Shown: one piece after another, positions 36,706-48,088 of the stretch
How positions within the stretch are numbered: position 1 is the first letter of the stretch
How the letters are laid out: each line of letters begins with the position of its first letter
Assembly (NCBI GenBank): GCA_004764695.1
Contig: SMSO01000036.1
Span: forward strand, 516,001 to 580,000
Reading direction: 5' to 3'
DNA from: Schizochytrium sp. TIO01
Taxonomy: Eukaryota; Sar; Bigyra; Thraustochytrida; Thraustochytriidae
Length of the DNA stretch: 64,000 nucleotides
The notes under the pieces: generated by a model
The model's database searches: none
What the model saw: the letters and a program-made list of their open reading frames with translations, nothing else
Told to the model about the DNA's origin: nothing
Program-made: the position numbers and the translations under genes

Positions 36706-37370
36706 ATGTAACACAATCGTCGTTCACTCCGGCGCCAATATATGCATAGGTCGCATTTGTACGTTGATCACACACGCATTGGAAAAGGTAAGGAAGCTAG
36801 ATCGCCTCAGCTCCCTGCAGGCTACCGCTCAGCTCGAGCAAGGCTCCCGATCGGTAGCCAGCCTCCGACGCTCTTCGATCCAAGTCCTCTTGAAAAGGCT
36901 CGCTCGAGGTGCCTCACGGTTTTGAGCATTAGTTCCGCTCTGTCACGAAGAACCAACTCCGGAGACCTTCTTCACCCAAGCAAATCAACTCAATCAACAA
37001 CTCAATCAACAACTCAACACTCAGATTACAGAATACGCAACGAATCAGACGACTAAGAAGGACCTGCCGCTACTACTGCTGCCCTAACTAACCCTACCAC
37101 CGCCATGAGATCCCTTCCTTTCAGAGACACAATACATACGCATAAGGCGGCAAAGAAAGAGTATCGTTCGATGGGGCCTCCCCCGACAGCGGCTTCTTCG
37201 CCGCTCCTCTGCAGTGAAGCGTTCTTGGTGGCTCCAGATCTCTCCCGCTCAGCGCGGCCACGCGCGTAAGCGAAGCGAAACCGAGGTGGGAATTCAGGCG
37301 CTCAGTCGATGACTGAGACGATGACTGGACTCGCGCGAGCCTCGGAATAATGAGAAAAGCCAAAGCCGTC

Positions 37371-37441
37371 TTTTTTATTTATCTATTTCTATTTCTATCT
37401 ATTTCTATCTATTTCTAGTTCTATTTCTATCTATCTATCTA
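37371..37441. repeat. TTTCTA/TCTA array
   Basis: Hexamer TTTCTA and tetramer TCTA units mixed over about 70 bp. Confidence 0.85.
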
Positions 37442-37899
37442 CGTGCGGCTACTGTAATTGCTAGCTCTCGCGTGCTTTCGAAAGAGCGAGCGAAAACTCA
37501 TTCATGGGATGCGGGAGAACGCTTAAGAGAACACGTTGAGAACAAACAAGGCAGAACAGGGAGGCAGGCGCTCGTCTCTTTCCCTCCCTCTCTCTGTCTG
37601 TCTGTGTCCTGTCTCGACTTCTTTCCTTCTGTTCGTGCAGAGCCCTTAATTTAAGGTAATAGTCTCTCTCGATTTTAAAGAAGAAAAGATTTCGTGATTA
37701 GCTCAGTTTAAGCTTGATTTATAAAAGATGGGTTTTAAACTAGAAGAGTTCTAGCCAACCCAATGAAAGCGCTTCCTTTCGAGCCCTTTCTTGCATACTA
37801 AGGGATTGATAGTGCTAAGTTCTCTTATTTACTGCCAGAGGTCCAGAGTGAAAACAGCTTTTTATTTGAGAACTATTTTTTTTATTTATTAATGTTTAA

Positions 37900-37928
37900 A
37901 ATAAATAAATAAATAAATAAATAAATAA
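37900..37928. repeat. AAAT microsatellite
   Basis: About seven AAAT units in an AT-rich block. Confidence 0.85.
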
Positions 37929-38471
37929 CACTTATCAACTAACTTAAAGGTGGTATGGGTTTAAGAGTCTCTTTTCTTTCCCGAGGCCGCAGAGGAAGCG
38001 CGAAGTCTCGCAGCACTGGAGCAGAAGCGAGAAGCGGGCGCAGGGAACAGCCAGAAAAGGCGAAAGCGGACCACCAGAGAGAGAAGCGACCGCCTTATCC
38101 TTGCCCAGTGAGCAGACAGACAGACCCCTCTGCAGATGCAGAATCGATCGGTATTCGTATATATAAGTTCATGACGAAAAAGAGAAGCTAGTGAAATACT
38201 CTAGTACCCTAGGTAAGTTCACCTAGGCGGAATCGTAGAGAGGAGGTGGAAAGAGGCGGTCTTTCATCGCTTGCGCACTCTCCAAAGCAACCCCACCGAG
38301 GTCTTTCTGAGGCCGGTCAGTAAAGGGGGAGAAACTCTCTTGGAAATGCCCTGGAGGGGTACGATGGGAACACTGACCTCACGGCTGGCTCAGCTATCTC
38401 TCTCTCTTCGACGCTGGATGAAAGATAGCAGGAATCGCTACAACGAAATTCCATCTACTTAGGTAGGTGGG

Positions 38472-38567
<96 letters not shown>

Positions 38568-38570
38568 TCC
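38472..38570. repeat. TTTC tetranucleotide microsatellite
   Basis: About 24 perfect units, homopyrimidine on the + strand. The minus strand reads as Lys/Glu/Arg repeats, which is not a gene. Confidence 0.93.
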
Positions 38571-40107
38571 TTTTCCTTCTTTCACACTGTCTGTTTTACA
38601 AGTTCATAGTGAGAAGCTTTTTCTTTGTAGAAGAAGAATAGAAAAGGAACAAGAGAGAATCATTGAATCTGTTATTTTCACCTGCGTAACCTCGAGAGCT
38701 GAGTTGCGCCGCTAAGTCTCAACCTTGCTTGCAGCTGAGATCCCTTTCTTCCCCAAAGAAGAAGAAGTTCTTTTTCTCAAGCATTCATCGCTCTTGGAGG
38801 TTTATTGATTTGTTTAGATAAATAGATCTCAAAACTCTATACAGTGTGTTACTTTGAATAGGTAGGTGGTGGCTATCTGGATGAAAGAAAAGGCATAGTT
38901 TTGCTTTCACGTGTTTTTCAAAGTCATAACAATTGAAACTTTGGACACTCGCTTATAATAAGTGGTAAATGAAAATATGGGGAGGCACGTATTCTTTTGG
39001 GGGATGTACTGGTTCGTTGATACATAATGAATGAATGCTGAGCTGAGCGAAACCAAGAAAGGCTGGGTGGCGGCCTTCTGGAGCCTCACTCACGGCCGAG
39101 TGCATCCTCGCTATAGCAAGGCGAACGCCGCTGCTGATCAGGAACCTCGTCAGCATTGCTGTCTCCGCAAACAAACCAAAAGGCGCCACGAAGAGTTGCA
39201 AGAAGCAGCATTCTTTGCAAGTACCCCTATTTTATTTAATTAATTAAAAGACCCTGACGCCGATTCTCTTCTCTTTTAAAAAGAAAAGATAAAAGTTTAG
39301 TTTAGTTTAGTTTAGTTCAGTTTGATTAGTGAACAAATCTGCCTTTCACAATAATTTTGACTTTCGAATGAAACGTTTTAGTTTTACAATAATGATAAAG
39401 AATGCAAAGCTCTAAAGAATAGAATCCTTCATTGAAGGTAAAAAGAGAGTAGAACGAAGGCAGACAGGAACGAAGGAGCGAAGAGGATGAGGGCGAGAAC
39501 GACAGAGGATGGTGATGAAGCAGAGGACGAGGCGGTGCGAAGTCAGGAAAAGGTATTGAGACAGGACGACAGTTGGACATCAGAGAGCAGGAAAAGACAA
39601 CGAGACACTCAAAGGGAGGAGACTGAAGTCCCAGCGTCGAGTATTTGAGGCGGCATTTCTTCCTGTTGCTTGTCACAATGGTCGTATTTTTTACATACTT
39701 TTCCTACTTATTTTATAAATTTTAATTTAAAAAAAAAAAAAAAAACTCCTTTTAGTTAAATTTTAATAGCAAATCAGATAAAACTTTTGATACAAAGACG
39801 AGGATTGCAGGGGTTCTACTTTGTGGGCTTGTACACTAAAAGACTGCTTGGATTCGAGAAGGATTTCGATTCATGCAAACACAGACCTGCCCCTGGTGGT
39901 TCGTGTCGGTTTCCCGTCTCATCGCTCTGTTTAGCAACCCGATGCTAATGCATTGCAAGTTTTAACGGGAGGTTTTAGCTTATGTAACATTAATCTTGTG
40001 TAGGATCACTTTTTACTAACTATTTTCGAAAAAAATGTAGAAAAAAATGAGAAGGAAGTTTAATTCCTACTTGGCAAAACACCTTTTATTTTAGTTAACC
40101 TGTTTGT

Positions 40108-40135
40108 CCTTCTTCTTCTTCTTCTTCTTCTTCTT
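40108..40135. repeat. TTC trinucleotide run
   Basis: Eight to nine TTC units near the right edge of the gene desert. Confidence 0.85.
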
Positions 40136-41430
40136 TTCATTATAAATAAAAAAGAAATGGTCGCAACACCCTGCAATCAGGGTCACGATCAGCGGTGAGC
40201 CATGCTTTCCCATGTCATGGGCGAGCAAATTGAACTTTGAAGAATATACTTCACAACGCGCAAAACCTGTTAGAAACCCTTCATGAATGCATGCTAGCAG
40301 CGCCCGGCGGTTCTTCTGGGTAAACAACTGGAGGTACCTAGGTGCTTTTACTCCTGATGGGGGAAAGAGACATCCAGGAATTAGAGAGATGACCTCTGTT
40401 CATATTCGATGGACTGAACACGAAAATACGAAAGAATAAATAGGCGGTTTAAAACAATATTTCTTTCGCTCGTGCGAATGTTTGGAATACTGATTGTAGA
40501 GGGGTAGATCTCCCAAGGAAGATCAGTCGGTGTTCTTTTTAGTTGCTTTGGCTTTTGTTGGTTTCTTGATTTGTCTGGTTGGTTTGTTTGTTTGTCCGTC
40601 CAAAAAGTCTTTCAATCATACATGGAAGGTAGATAGATTGAAAGAAACAGAGGAGCATGCAGCAGTAAGCGCCTTTCCTGGCTGAGCGATGTTGAGAAAA
40701 ACAAAACAAAAAGAAAAAAGAAAACATTGAGCCCTGGATGACGAGGGAAAAGTAGAGCCAATGTAAGAGCGCAACGGACTCACTGACGCTTGAGAGGAGA
40801 TAGGAACTAAGCATGTCATGTTTTAAAAATAGAAGACAACAAAACTAGCACACGAACAGACAGACAGAAGATCTTCCTTTTCAAGGATAAAAGAGTAGGT
40901 GCCTTTCTACTCTTTATTGCTTCTTTTTCTGCTCTTTTTTCAAAGAAGTACTGGGGAGAGAATAGAATAAGGGCCTTTCTTCCATTTCGAAACTTTATAA
41001 TTTTGTTGTTTGGCCCTTAGAGCTTCTCTTTAGTTTTAAGTATTGCGCAGGTAGTTTATTAAAAAAGAATGGAATAAAAGAACGCAGGTAATTTTCTTTT
41101 TTAAACCATTAAAAGTTAGGGATCTGTTTTGTGATAAATATGTATCTCGTCAGCCTTTAATGAACAATAATAGACAATGTAATTCTTCGACTTAATAATC
41201 AAGCGCACCATATTTAATTTTAAAAAAATAAAAAATAAAAAAAAAAAAAAAAAAAACTTCTCTCTTTCTCCCCTCTTCCAAATGTTTTTTTCTTTTCCTT
41301 TTTAACATCTATTTCCAATTTTAAAAGATATAATAAATTGAATTGTTTGAGAAAATATAAACATTTTAAATTCATGTATCCGGGTAGGAGAAAGATCAAA
41401 ATAATAAAAGAGAAAAGAGAAAAGAAGAAA

Positions 41431-43728
41431 ATGCGGCGAGGAAATCGAAGCAAAACCCGAATTCGATTGAGTGCAAGATCAATTCGAGGCCAGAGACCAT
41501 CATGCCAGAGGACGGGCGTGAAGGCCATGCCCCTCGAAGAAAAGGGTGCGGAGGTGGTGCCTCGCCGTGCAACCAGACCTTCGTCGAGGTCGCCAACGAA
41601 GCTGCTCTCCTCGAGCGACGAGGAGGATGGCCAGATCCTTAGTAGTGCAAGCGGAAGTAGTAGCCCAGAGTCCTCGCCGCGGAGCCCGAACCCTTTCTCA
41701 AGCGCAGCCATGAACAGAGACAAAAGACATGGAAGGATGTTCCATGCATCATCGTCGTCGTCATCAGCAGCATCGACAGCGGGCCCTTCTGCTGCTTCAA
41801 ATAAGGTGCTCAGCAACGGGGAATTTACAAACCCTGGAAATTCCAGATTCGCCAGATCCAATGTGAACGAAGCAGGGTACATGAATGAAACCAAGGCTAC
41901 CTACGGGGACCCTGACACACCTTTGGACGAGAACATTGATATTAACAGCTCACCCTCGCTCAGATCCCCGTCTTCAGGAAGCATCACCGTTTCGTTCTCG
42001 CCAACGTCAGCTGCGAACAAGGATTTCGTGGGATTCAAAATCCCGGCCAAGTCGCAGCAGGGACCCAGACGCAGCAGTTCACAGGATGACAATGTATCTC
42101 CACAACACAGCCCTGTGCCGCCGCCCTCTCAGCCACCCATGCAATTATCTCGTGGCAAAAAGAAAAATGGCAGTGTCGTCTCTGAAGGAGTCACGTTGGC
42201 ACCACCAGGCCGATCCCCAAGAAGTATGCGTGTTACATTCCAAAAGAATGAAAGCGCAATTGATCAGGAGAATAACCGTGGCCTGAGCAATGGCAAGAAC
42301 CCATTCGGATCTGAACAGATCAACGATACAAACATCATAAGCAACGCTTCGTCCCGTGCCCAGCGTCCCAGCAGGGGTCACACACGTTCCCATTCGGACG
42401 TTCACGGTGGAAGACAAACCGATGAACCTAGTTCTGGTGCTCGCATTATGTGGCCCCAGTCTTGTGCATCTCCAATGTTTAAGACTGTAGACGAGATGAG
42501 AGCAGAGACGCAGGATGATACGCTCTACCTACAGAACGAACCACGCCACAACCGCAGACACGTTCAATATAAAGAAGCAAACCTGAAGGAAGACAGACAA
42601 GCAAACCCAAATCGGCGCCGCAAGACAATGCCAGAACTTCCTCTCGCAACTGCTTGTACTGAGCAACCTCACCGCATTTCACAAAATCACCGCCGCTTAA
42701 TTCAGCACTCTCGTACCTCTCCACGCAATGGTGCCGTGTATGGCAACAGGAATGTTCTTGGAGCACACCCGTCACTCACACGCACTGCTTCCCTGTCATC
42801 CAACTGCCTCCCCCGTCACGATTCATCAGGATCGCATTATATCTCACAACAACAAGTACTTATTGCTGCTTCGCCCGTCAGCATTCAGATGGACCAGGTC
42901 AAGGTCAACGCAATTCCATTTGGCCAAGGATCTTTTGGAACGGTACACAAGGCACTTGACATGGTAACTGGGGCTCAATATGCTGTCAAACGCATCAAAA
43001 CAGACGTAAATGAAGACCTCAAGAAACAGTATAAAAAGGAAGTGGAGGTCATGCAGCAACTGCGCCATGATAACATTGTACAATATATCGCTACCCGTGA
43101 CTTCGATGAAGATGGAAGCATGCTTGAAATTTTCCTCGAGTATGTACCTGGTGGAAGCCTGTCTAGCCTCATTAAGGAATACGGCGCACTCTCACCAGCG
43201 CTCATTCAAAAGTACACTCGCCAAATGGTACAAGGAATTCTTTATTTGCACAATAAGTTCGTTATTCATCGTGACATAAAGGGTGGAAACGTCCTCGTCA
43301 CTCTGGACGGCACCTGCAAGCTCGCTGATTTTGGTTGCTCTCGTCTATTGTCTGATATGCAAACAGCAGACCGTGAGGAAACCCTCAAGCGAATTCGTGG
43401 CTCGGTCCCATGGATGGCGCCTGAGGTCGTACGAGAAACACGATACAATCTCCCAGCTGATATTTGGTCACTTGCCGCGACAGTCCTTGAAATGGGCTCC
43501 GGCCAGCGTCCATGGCCAACCATCGATGAACCCATCGCTGCAATCTTTCAAATTGCCACCCATCCGAGTCCTCCAATTCCTGAGAGAGTACCCGTGGAAG
43601 TACGTCGGTTTATGAGCTTTTGTTTTGTATCGGATCCTGACGCACGCCCTACCGCCAGTGATCTCCTTGGTCATCCATTCCTCGCCACAGCAACAGCAAC
43701 ACTGCAGTCCCAAAAATTTTCTTACTGA
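41431..43728 (+). CDS. MAP3K/STE11-type serine/threonine protein kinase
   Basis: 765 residues. A long Ser/Pro/Arg-rich, probably disordered region (1-485) precedes a complete C-terminal kinase domain (about 490-760). Visible elements are the glycine loop GQGSFGTV, AVK with Lys520, the helix C Glu537, the catalytic loop HRDIKGGN with Asp615, DFG at 633-635, the activation segment GSVPWMAPE and the C-lobe ADIWSLAATVLEM. HRDIKGGN and GSVPWMAPEV are typical of MEKK/STE11-like kinases, which phosphorylate MAP kinase kinases, so an upstream role in a MAPK cascade is likely; the substrate is unknown. The poly-Ser stretch near 102-112 is encoded by a TCG/TCA run. In-frame ATGs also lie at 41374 and 41527. 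41431 is preferred for its A at -3 and because the upstream sequence is A-rich and leader-like. All catalytic residues are present, so the kinase should be active. Confidence 0.92.
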   Translation: MRRGNRSKTRIRLSARSIRGQRPSCQRTGVKAMPLEEKGAEVVPRRATRPSSRSPTKLLSSSDEEDGQILSSASGSSSPESSPRSPNPFSSAAMNRDKRHGRMFHASSSSSSAASTAGPSAASNKVLSNGEFTNPGNSRFARSNVNEAGYMNETKATYGDPDTPLDENIDINSSPSLRSPSSGSITVSFSPTSAANKDFVGFKIPAKSQQGPRRSSSQDDNVSPQHSPVPPPSQPPMQLSRGKKKNGSVVSEGVTLAPPGRSPRSMRVTFQKNESAIDQENNRGLSNGKNPFGSEQINDTNIISNASSRAQRPSRGHTRSHSDVHGGRQTDEPSSGARIMWPQSCASPMFKTVDEMRAETQDDTLYLQNEPRHNRRHVQYKEANLKEDRQANPNRRRKTMPELPLATACTEQPHRISQNHRRLIQHSRTSPRNGAVYGNRNVLGAHPSLTRTASLSSNCLPRHDSSGSHYISQQQVLIAASPVSIQMDQVKVNAIPFGQGSFGTVHKALDMVTGAQYAVKRIKTDVNEDLKKQYKKEVEVMQQLRHDNIVQYIATRDFDEDGSMLEIFLEYVPGGSLSSLIKEYGALSPALIQKYTRQMVQGILYLHNKFVIHRDIKGGNVLVTLDGTCKLADFGCSRLLSDMQTADREETLKRIRGSVPWMAPEVVRETRYNLPADIWSLAATVLEMGSGQRPWPTIDEPIAAIFQIATHPSPPIPERVPVEVRRFMSFCFVSDPDARPTASDLLGHPFLATATATLQSQKFSY

Positions 43729-46159
43729 GTACAATACCATTTGCAATGACACCCACCATCAACATCTTTGTTTTACGGACAAAATCAATTTGGCCGCATT
43801 TATAGAAGACTATTTGCGTTGCTTTTCCACTCCTGACCAGTATCTTCGCTTCTTGTGATTGAATTAAGCAGCATCTCTTTTCATAACACCCCGCTCGTGT
43901 AAATTTTTAAATGATATCCACACACAAGCCCGTACATACCTGCATCGCTAATTTTTATAATATTTGTTTCACCAAATTTTCATTTATTACTGTAGTTTGT
44001 CTCGCATGGCTGCTTGACATTACGAAACTCAGCGTTAAGGCGTGTTACATAATCGCTTAAAACAAATTGTGCTACAATAGGCTCTCAGGATCTCGAACAA
44101 TATACAAGCGACCATTACTTAGTCACACAGTCTTGAAACTTCATTATGCAAAGACACATGATGTTGGTACTGTAATATCAACAAGAGCCATAGGATGGAG
44201 GGTACAATGTTGAATCATGGAAACATTAGCAGATTAATAACAATAAGAAATGCAGGTAAACAGCTGAAACATCTTTCTTTTCGGGATATATTTAACCTAC
44301 AGAAGAAACATCCAATGCAACGTCCGCAGGAATTTGCAGAGCAGGGTTTTCATCAAGTCATGTCATTTGCTCACAAGCGTCTATTTTTGATCTTGCGAAA
44401 TATACAGACCAGAATTGGTAGTGTAAATGCGATTGTGACAACAGTAATGAGCAAGGCATAGCTAAAGTCCATCTTTCCTAGGCCTTGAAACTTTTCTGCG
44501 TCTTACTTTCGAAGTTTGACAGCGGCAGTAGCAGCAGCAATATCGATCCGCAAGCAGAACAAGTGTTCTTTGTAGTTGCACCCGAACGTCTCTTATCAAT
44601 TAGAGCACACAGATTCAACTTTGAAGGCGATAGGCAAAGTCTTCTATCTTGCCTTATCCCTCCAGCTTGTTATCGACGTGTTGCTAGGTCACTTGAAGAG
44701 AGTTTGGCAGCTGTTAGGGGAACCTTGGTTCTCGCGTGATAGTACTCGAGCCAGGGGAGCGATCTCACGGTGCAGCTATCAAAACCAGTTCTGCTGATGC
44801 AACGCATGGAATTAATGACTTGCTTGGCTAGTATACAATGACTAATATTAATACCACTGCAGCTCTTACCTTTGCTTTTCTGATTCGACATCACGTGGTC
44901 CATGCCGAGTGCTATACATCAAGGAATACACACTCCCCCACTTTCTCCCTATATGACGCATTACATTAAGGATAGAAATTCACATGTCGATATGACCGTT
45001 TCATTTGTACGGAAAGAAACCGGACAAAAAGAAATAAAATTGCAAGGATAACCTTGCGACAAAGATGTAGACAACAGCTTGTCTGAAACTATTTGATCTG
45101 CCAAACGTGTGGAATTTATCCTGATCATACAAGCCGTACTCTGGAACCAGGATGGTTGGGTAAATGTTACTTGTGCTCGTGTTTTGTCTTCGCCACAATT
45201 CTGCTAGTTTCCACTTTCCCGCAAGACTCATCTAGCTTCTAAATTTCCCTCCAAAATCCATACCTCTCGACTTCATTTAATCTTAAGCTCCCATCAAACA
45301 TTGCAAACCAACACACTCTCAACTTTGCCATTCCGTTGTGCAGTATCGTACTCGGTACAAGTACCTAGCTAGAGTGAAACGCCAGCTTTTCTTGGGTGTG
45401 TACTTTATTTCTCGCCTTTCTCAGCGTCGTACCAGGGCACCTCTGCTCTGTTAAAACCCTCGAATATCGTTCACGACTTGACGAATTCTTCAAAGAACCT
45501 TGTTTATAATTGTTCAAACAGCCACTAGGATTCCCGCAAGCCGACCGATTCCAACCTAAACCTAATTCACTTAACGAAAAAATCAAAAAAACATGAAGGT
45601 CACTCGCAACTAGCGACCGTTGCCCACCGCGGCGAGGGTGCAGCGGGACGATTTTTTTCCCGTCTCATTCTAATAGGAGAAAAGAATCAAAGAAGTTATT
45701 CGGAAAAGGGAAAAGAGAAGCCCATCCTGACAGGGGAATTTATAATAATCTATCACATGAGGATACACGCATAGTCACTCATGTGCCTAAATAAGGATTT
45801 TAGTAGCTGCACAGATTGATTTTTAAGTTGATATGAGAAAAGCCGGAGGAGCGACCAGGAAGAGAAACTAAGTATTGTGTTACGAGAATAATATTGTTAT
45901 AAATGAAGTATTTCTGAATAGATCACTTTACAATGTAGCACCACTAAGTGAACTAAAAAAGCTACAAATAATCAATGGAAATAATTGATAGTAGCATAAT
46001 GAAAATTGGTAAGTCAATCAACAACAGAGCTAGCTATCGAGCCCCTGCCAAGCTCAAGTACATCGCAGCAGATGACCCGAGTCTGGGCGGACTTGTGTGG
46101 AACGGTGCTGGGCCTAGAGAGACGCTTATAACTGCGTTGTAAATACTGCCAAGTTGGCA
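43729..46159. other. Intergenic region with no certain gene
   Basis: 2.4 kb between the kinase and the pseudophosphatase. One minus-strand open frame (45001-45231) is listed separately as a candidate. Others (44195-44461 +, 44485-44739 +, 44670-44903 -) show no family features. A spliced minus-strand gene across 44.6-45.2 kb cannot be ruled out. Confidence 0.5.
45001..45231 (-). CDS. Candidate small membrane protein, 76 residues
   Basis: ATG-started open frame on the minus strand. The first part is polar (MSLAGKWKLAELWRRQNTST). The C-terminal third is hydrophobic (VVYIFVARLSLQFYFFLSGF) and would make one membrane segment ending in PYK. That layout resembles small single-span mitochondrial subunits, but no family is recognised. 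It could also be the first exon of a longer gene. Confidence 0.35.
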   Translation of the reverse strand: MSLAGKWKLAELWRRQNTSTSNIYPTILVPEYGLYDQDKFHTFGRSNSFRQAVVYIFVARLSLQFYFFLSGFFPYK

Positions 46160-48088
46160 ATGGCGGCAAGGGTGGTGGATGGGCTCTTTGTTGGTGACGC
46201 CTTGTCCTCGATGGATGTGAACTTTCTTGTGGCGAACAAGATTGCGAGAGTCGTGAACTGTGCAGCGCTGGAGCTGGAGAACCGCTGGGAAGCACTAGGT
46301 ATTGAATACATGAACTTCCCGTGGATCGCTTCTGATTGCTTTGACATGCTCAATTCCGATGGATCATCCAAAGTGTGGGAATCCGAGGCAGAAGCGAAGG
46401 CCTATGAAGTCGAAGGATGTCCGTGTGTTTGGCTCGGCAAGATCTGCGTTTTCATAGAAGAAGCACTTCAAGAAGGCCTTGGCGTGCTAGTACATTCGCA
46501 AGATGGTACTAATCGTGCGTGTAGCTGCGTTTTAGCATATATGATGAATGTTTACGGATGGAATTTGCACAAATCTGCGTCGTTTATGCAAAGTAAGCGC
46601 CCGGACCTCGTACCGAGCCCTTCGTATAATGAACAACTGCAAAGAGTTAGTGACTGGCTTGAGGTGACCTACCGTGAAGCCGTTCCGCACTCCGAAGAGT
46701 GGGTTACGAGAAAGTTTCGTTCATGGGATATTGCCAATATTGACCTTTTTGCCATCAGCACACGTGCTGAGGAAGAACTCTTGTTGCACAACACATACTT
46801 GAACAGTAGTGTCCGTGAAGACGACACCCCAAGAAACTTACAGGGGGCATCAGCCCCTAATCGACAAACGAGCCACGCTTGGCATACCTCCCAGTCTCCT
46901 TATTTTCCTCATGAACAGTACGATGGTAATAATCATGCACAAGGAGCATCACATACCAGCACACCGCGCAGCAATAGAACAAAAAATACAAAAAATGTCA
47001 CGTGGATTGACTCGGAAGAGATTATTAAACGTGGGCTTCCGGTGATGCGAAGTCCATTCAGTAAACGGGCAGTTCCTGAGCGCCCTCCTGGGCCTTCCTA
47101 TCAGGCGCTTGTTGTCACAGGCCAATGGCTGGAAACAGACCCAGAACACCCTGAAGAGGACCGCGCGAGTCCTGTGCGTTCTTCAGCAAGACGTTCATTA
47201 GAAGAAGATATCAATGCGCTTGGCTCGCCGCCAATTTTGCACTCCGATCTTAGAAGACAAGACTCTTCGCTTTTAATGCCTACTGCCACAGCCCCAAATG
47301 CTGTCTTAGTTCCCACGCAAAACCATGAACCTGAAGCAAAACCGATCCCTGCGCCGCAACTTGAATCGAGAACAGCACATGTGATTACGGCTGCAGACTT
47401 GCATCTAAACCTTGGTAACGTTGATTTGGGCCGCGTACGCTCTGCACTTTTAGCTAAAGGTGTGGCTGAAAATGCTTCGCCACATGCTCTTCGCCCCCCT
47501 TCGCCTCCCCGAAACCCCTCACCCCTGCGCAGGCGCGCAAGGAGGTCCATTGCAAAGGCAGCGGGTGCATCTCCCAAAAAAACATTACCAAAGCACCGCA
47601 AGCCATTGCGTAGTACGCCTCAAAGTCATGGAATTTCCTCTAGAGTTCATTCAGGTACAGACAGGCCAGCCTCTGGAAAATCAGGACGAAAGCAGGCCTC
47701 CATGGCCACAGCCCCTTTACAAAGCTCGAAAGACTCATCAGGCCAAAAGATTGTGCGGAAACGAATCACAACAACGGGGGCAAATCCTTCCAGAACGAAA
47801 ACCACGATGCCTCGAAACGGGGGTAGCTACAGTAGTAGTAATACTGTACGAAGCAAAGTACCCTCCTCCCCATCCTCAATACGCAGAGCCCAGGCTGCAG
47901 AGAATATTCCTGGTCGATCCCAAGCAAAACCATTGGTTAAACAATCATCGAGTGTAATATCGTCGAAGCCTGCGGCATCTAGTGAATGTGGTTCAGCAGC
48001 TTCTAAATCGCGAAATGTGTCAAAGCGTCGTACTAAAGTACAGCAACAGAAAGTATCTCAGGAGAATGCCCTACTTCAAAAACTTTAA
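46160..48088 (+). CDS. Dual-specificity-phosphatase-like pseudophosphatase with long basic tail
   Basis: 642 residues. Residues about 1-165 have the dual-specificity phosphatase layout: VVDGLFVGD near the start, a strand and loop with VVNCAALE, a YMNFPWIASD acid-loop region, and the P-loop at 112-119 followed by a helix and the RP-x-x-P-S-PSYNEQL segment. The P-loop reads HSQDGTNR instead of HCxxGxxR: the catalytic cysteine is Ser113, while the arginine is kept. By analogy with STYX-type proteins it probably binds phosphoprotein without hydrolysis. Residues 220-642 are Ser/Pro/Arg/Lys-rich and probably disordered. The start at 46160 is the first ATG; the frame opens only two codons earlier with TTG. 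Its kinase neighbour is also a signalling protein, but no functional link is shown. Confidence 0.8.
   Translation: MAARVVDGLFVGDALSSMDVNFLVANKIARVVNCAALELENRWEALGIEYMNFPWIASDCFDMLNSDGSSKVWESEAEAKAYEVEGCPCVWLGKICVFIEEALQEGLGVLVHSQDGTNRACSCVLAYMMNVYGWNLHKSASFMQSKRPDLVPSPSYNEQLQRVSDWLEVTYREAVPHSEEWVTRKFRSWDIANIDLFAISTRAEEELLLHNTYLNSSVREDDTPRNLQGASAPNRQTSHAWHTSQSPYFPHEQYDGNNHAQGASHTSTPRSNRTKNTKNVTWIDSEEIIKRGLPVMRSPFSKRAVPERPPGPSYQALVVTGQWLETDPEHPEEDRASPVRSSARRSLEEDINALGSPPILHSDLRRQDSSLLMPTATAPNAVLVPTQNHEPEAKPIPAPQLESRTAHVITAADLHLNLGNVDLGRVRSALLAKGVAENASPHALRPPSPPRNPSPLRRRARRSIAKAAGASPKKTLPKHRKPLRSTPQSHGISSRVHSGTDRPASGKSGRKQASMATAPLQSSKDSSGQKIVRKRITTTGANPSRTKTTMPRNGGSYSSSNTVRSKVPSSPSSIRRAQAAENIPGRSQAKPLVKQSSSVISSKPAASSECGSAASKSRNVSKRRTKVQQQKVSQENALLQKL

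Larger units (their letters stand above)
8836..41373. other. Gene desert of about 32 kb rich in simple repeats
   Basis: No open frame here has convincing protein character. The longest ones are translations of microsatellites (35.1-35.8 kb) or a stop-poor GC-rich island (22.4-23.7 kb). AT-rich blocks (for example 15.9-16.8, 20.1-20.5, 25.6-25.9, 30.7-31.0, 35.7-35.9 and 37.6-37.9 kb) alternate with GC-rich islands (about 13.9-14.5, 18.0-18.5, 18.9-19.6, 22.6-23.5, 27.2-27.9, 32.6-32.9 and 34.6-35.1 kb). Simple repeats cluster from 12 to 40 kb and are listed separately. I found no tRNA, rRNA or telomere repeat. Intron-rich or non-coding transcripts cannot be excluded by eye. Confidence 0.6.

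Noticed and set aside
8836-41373. Telomeric or subtelomeric origin
   Set aside because: No TTAGGG, TTTAGGG or similar telomere array is present. Subtelomeric position stays possible but unsupported.
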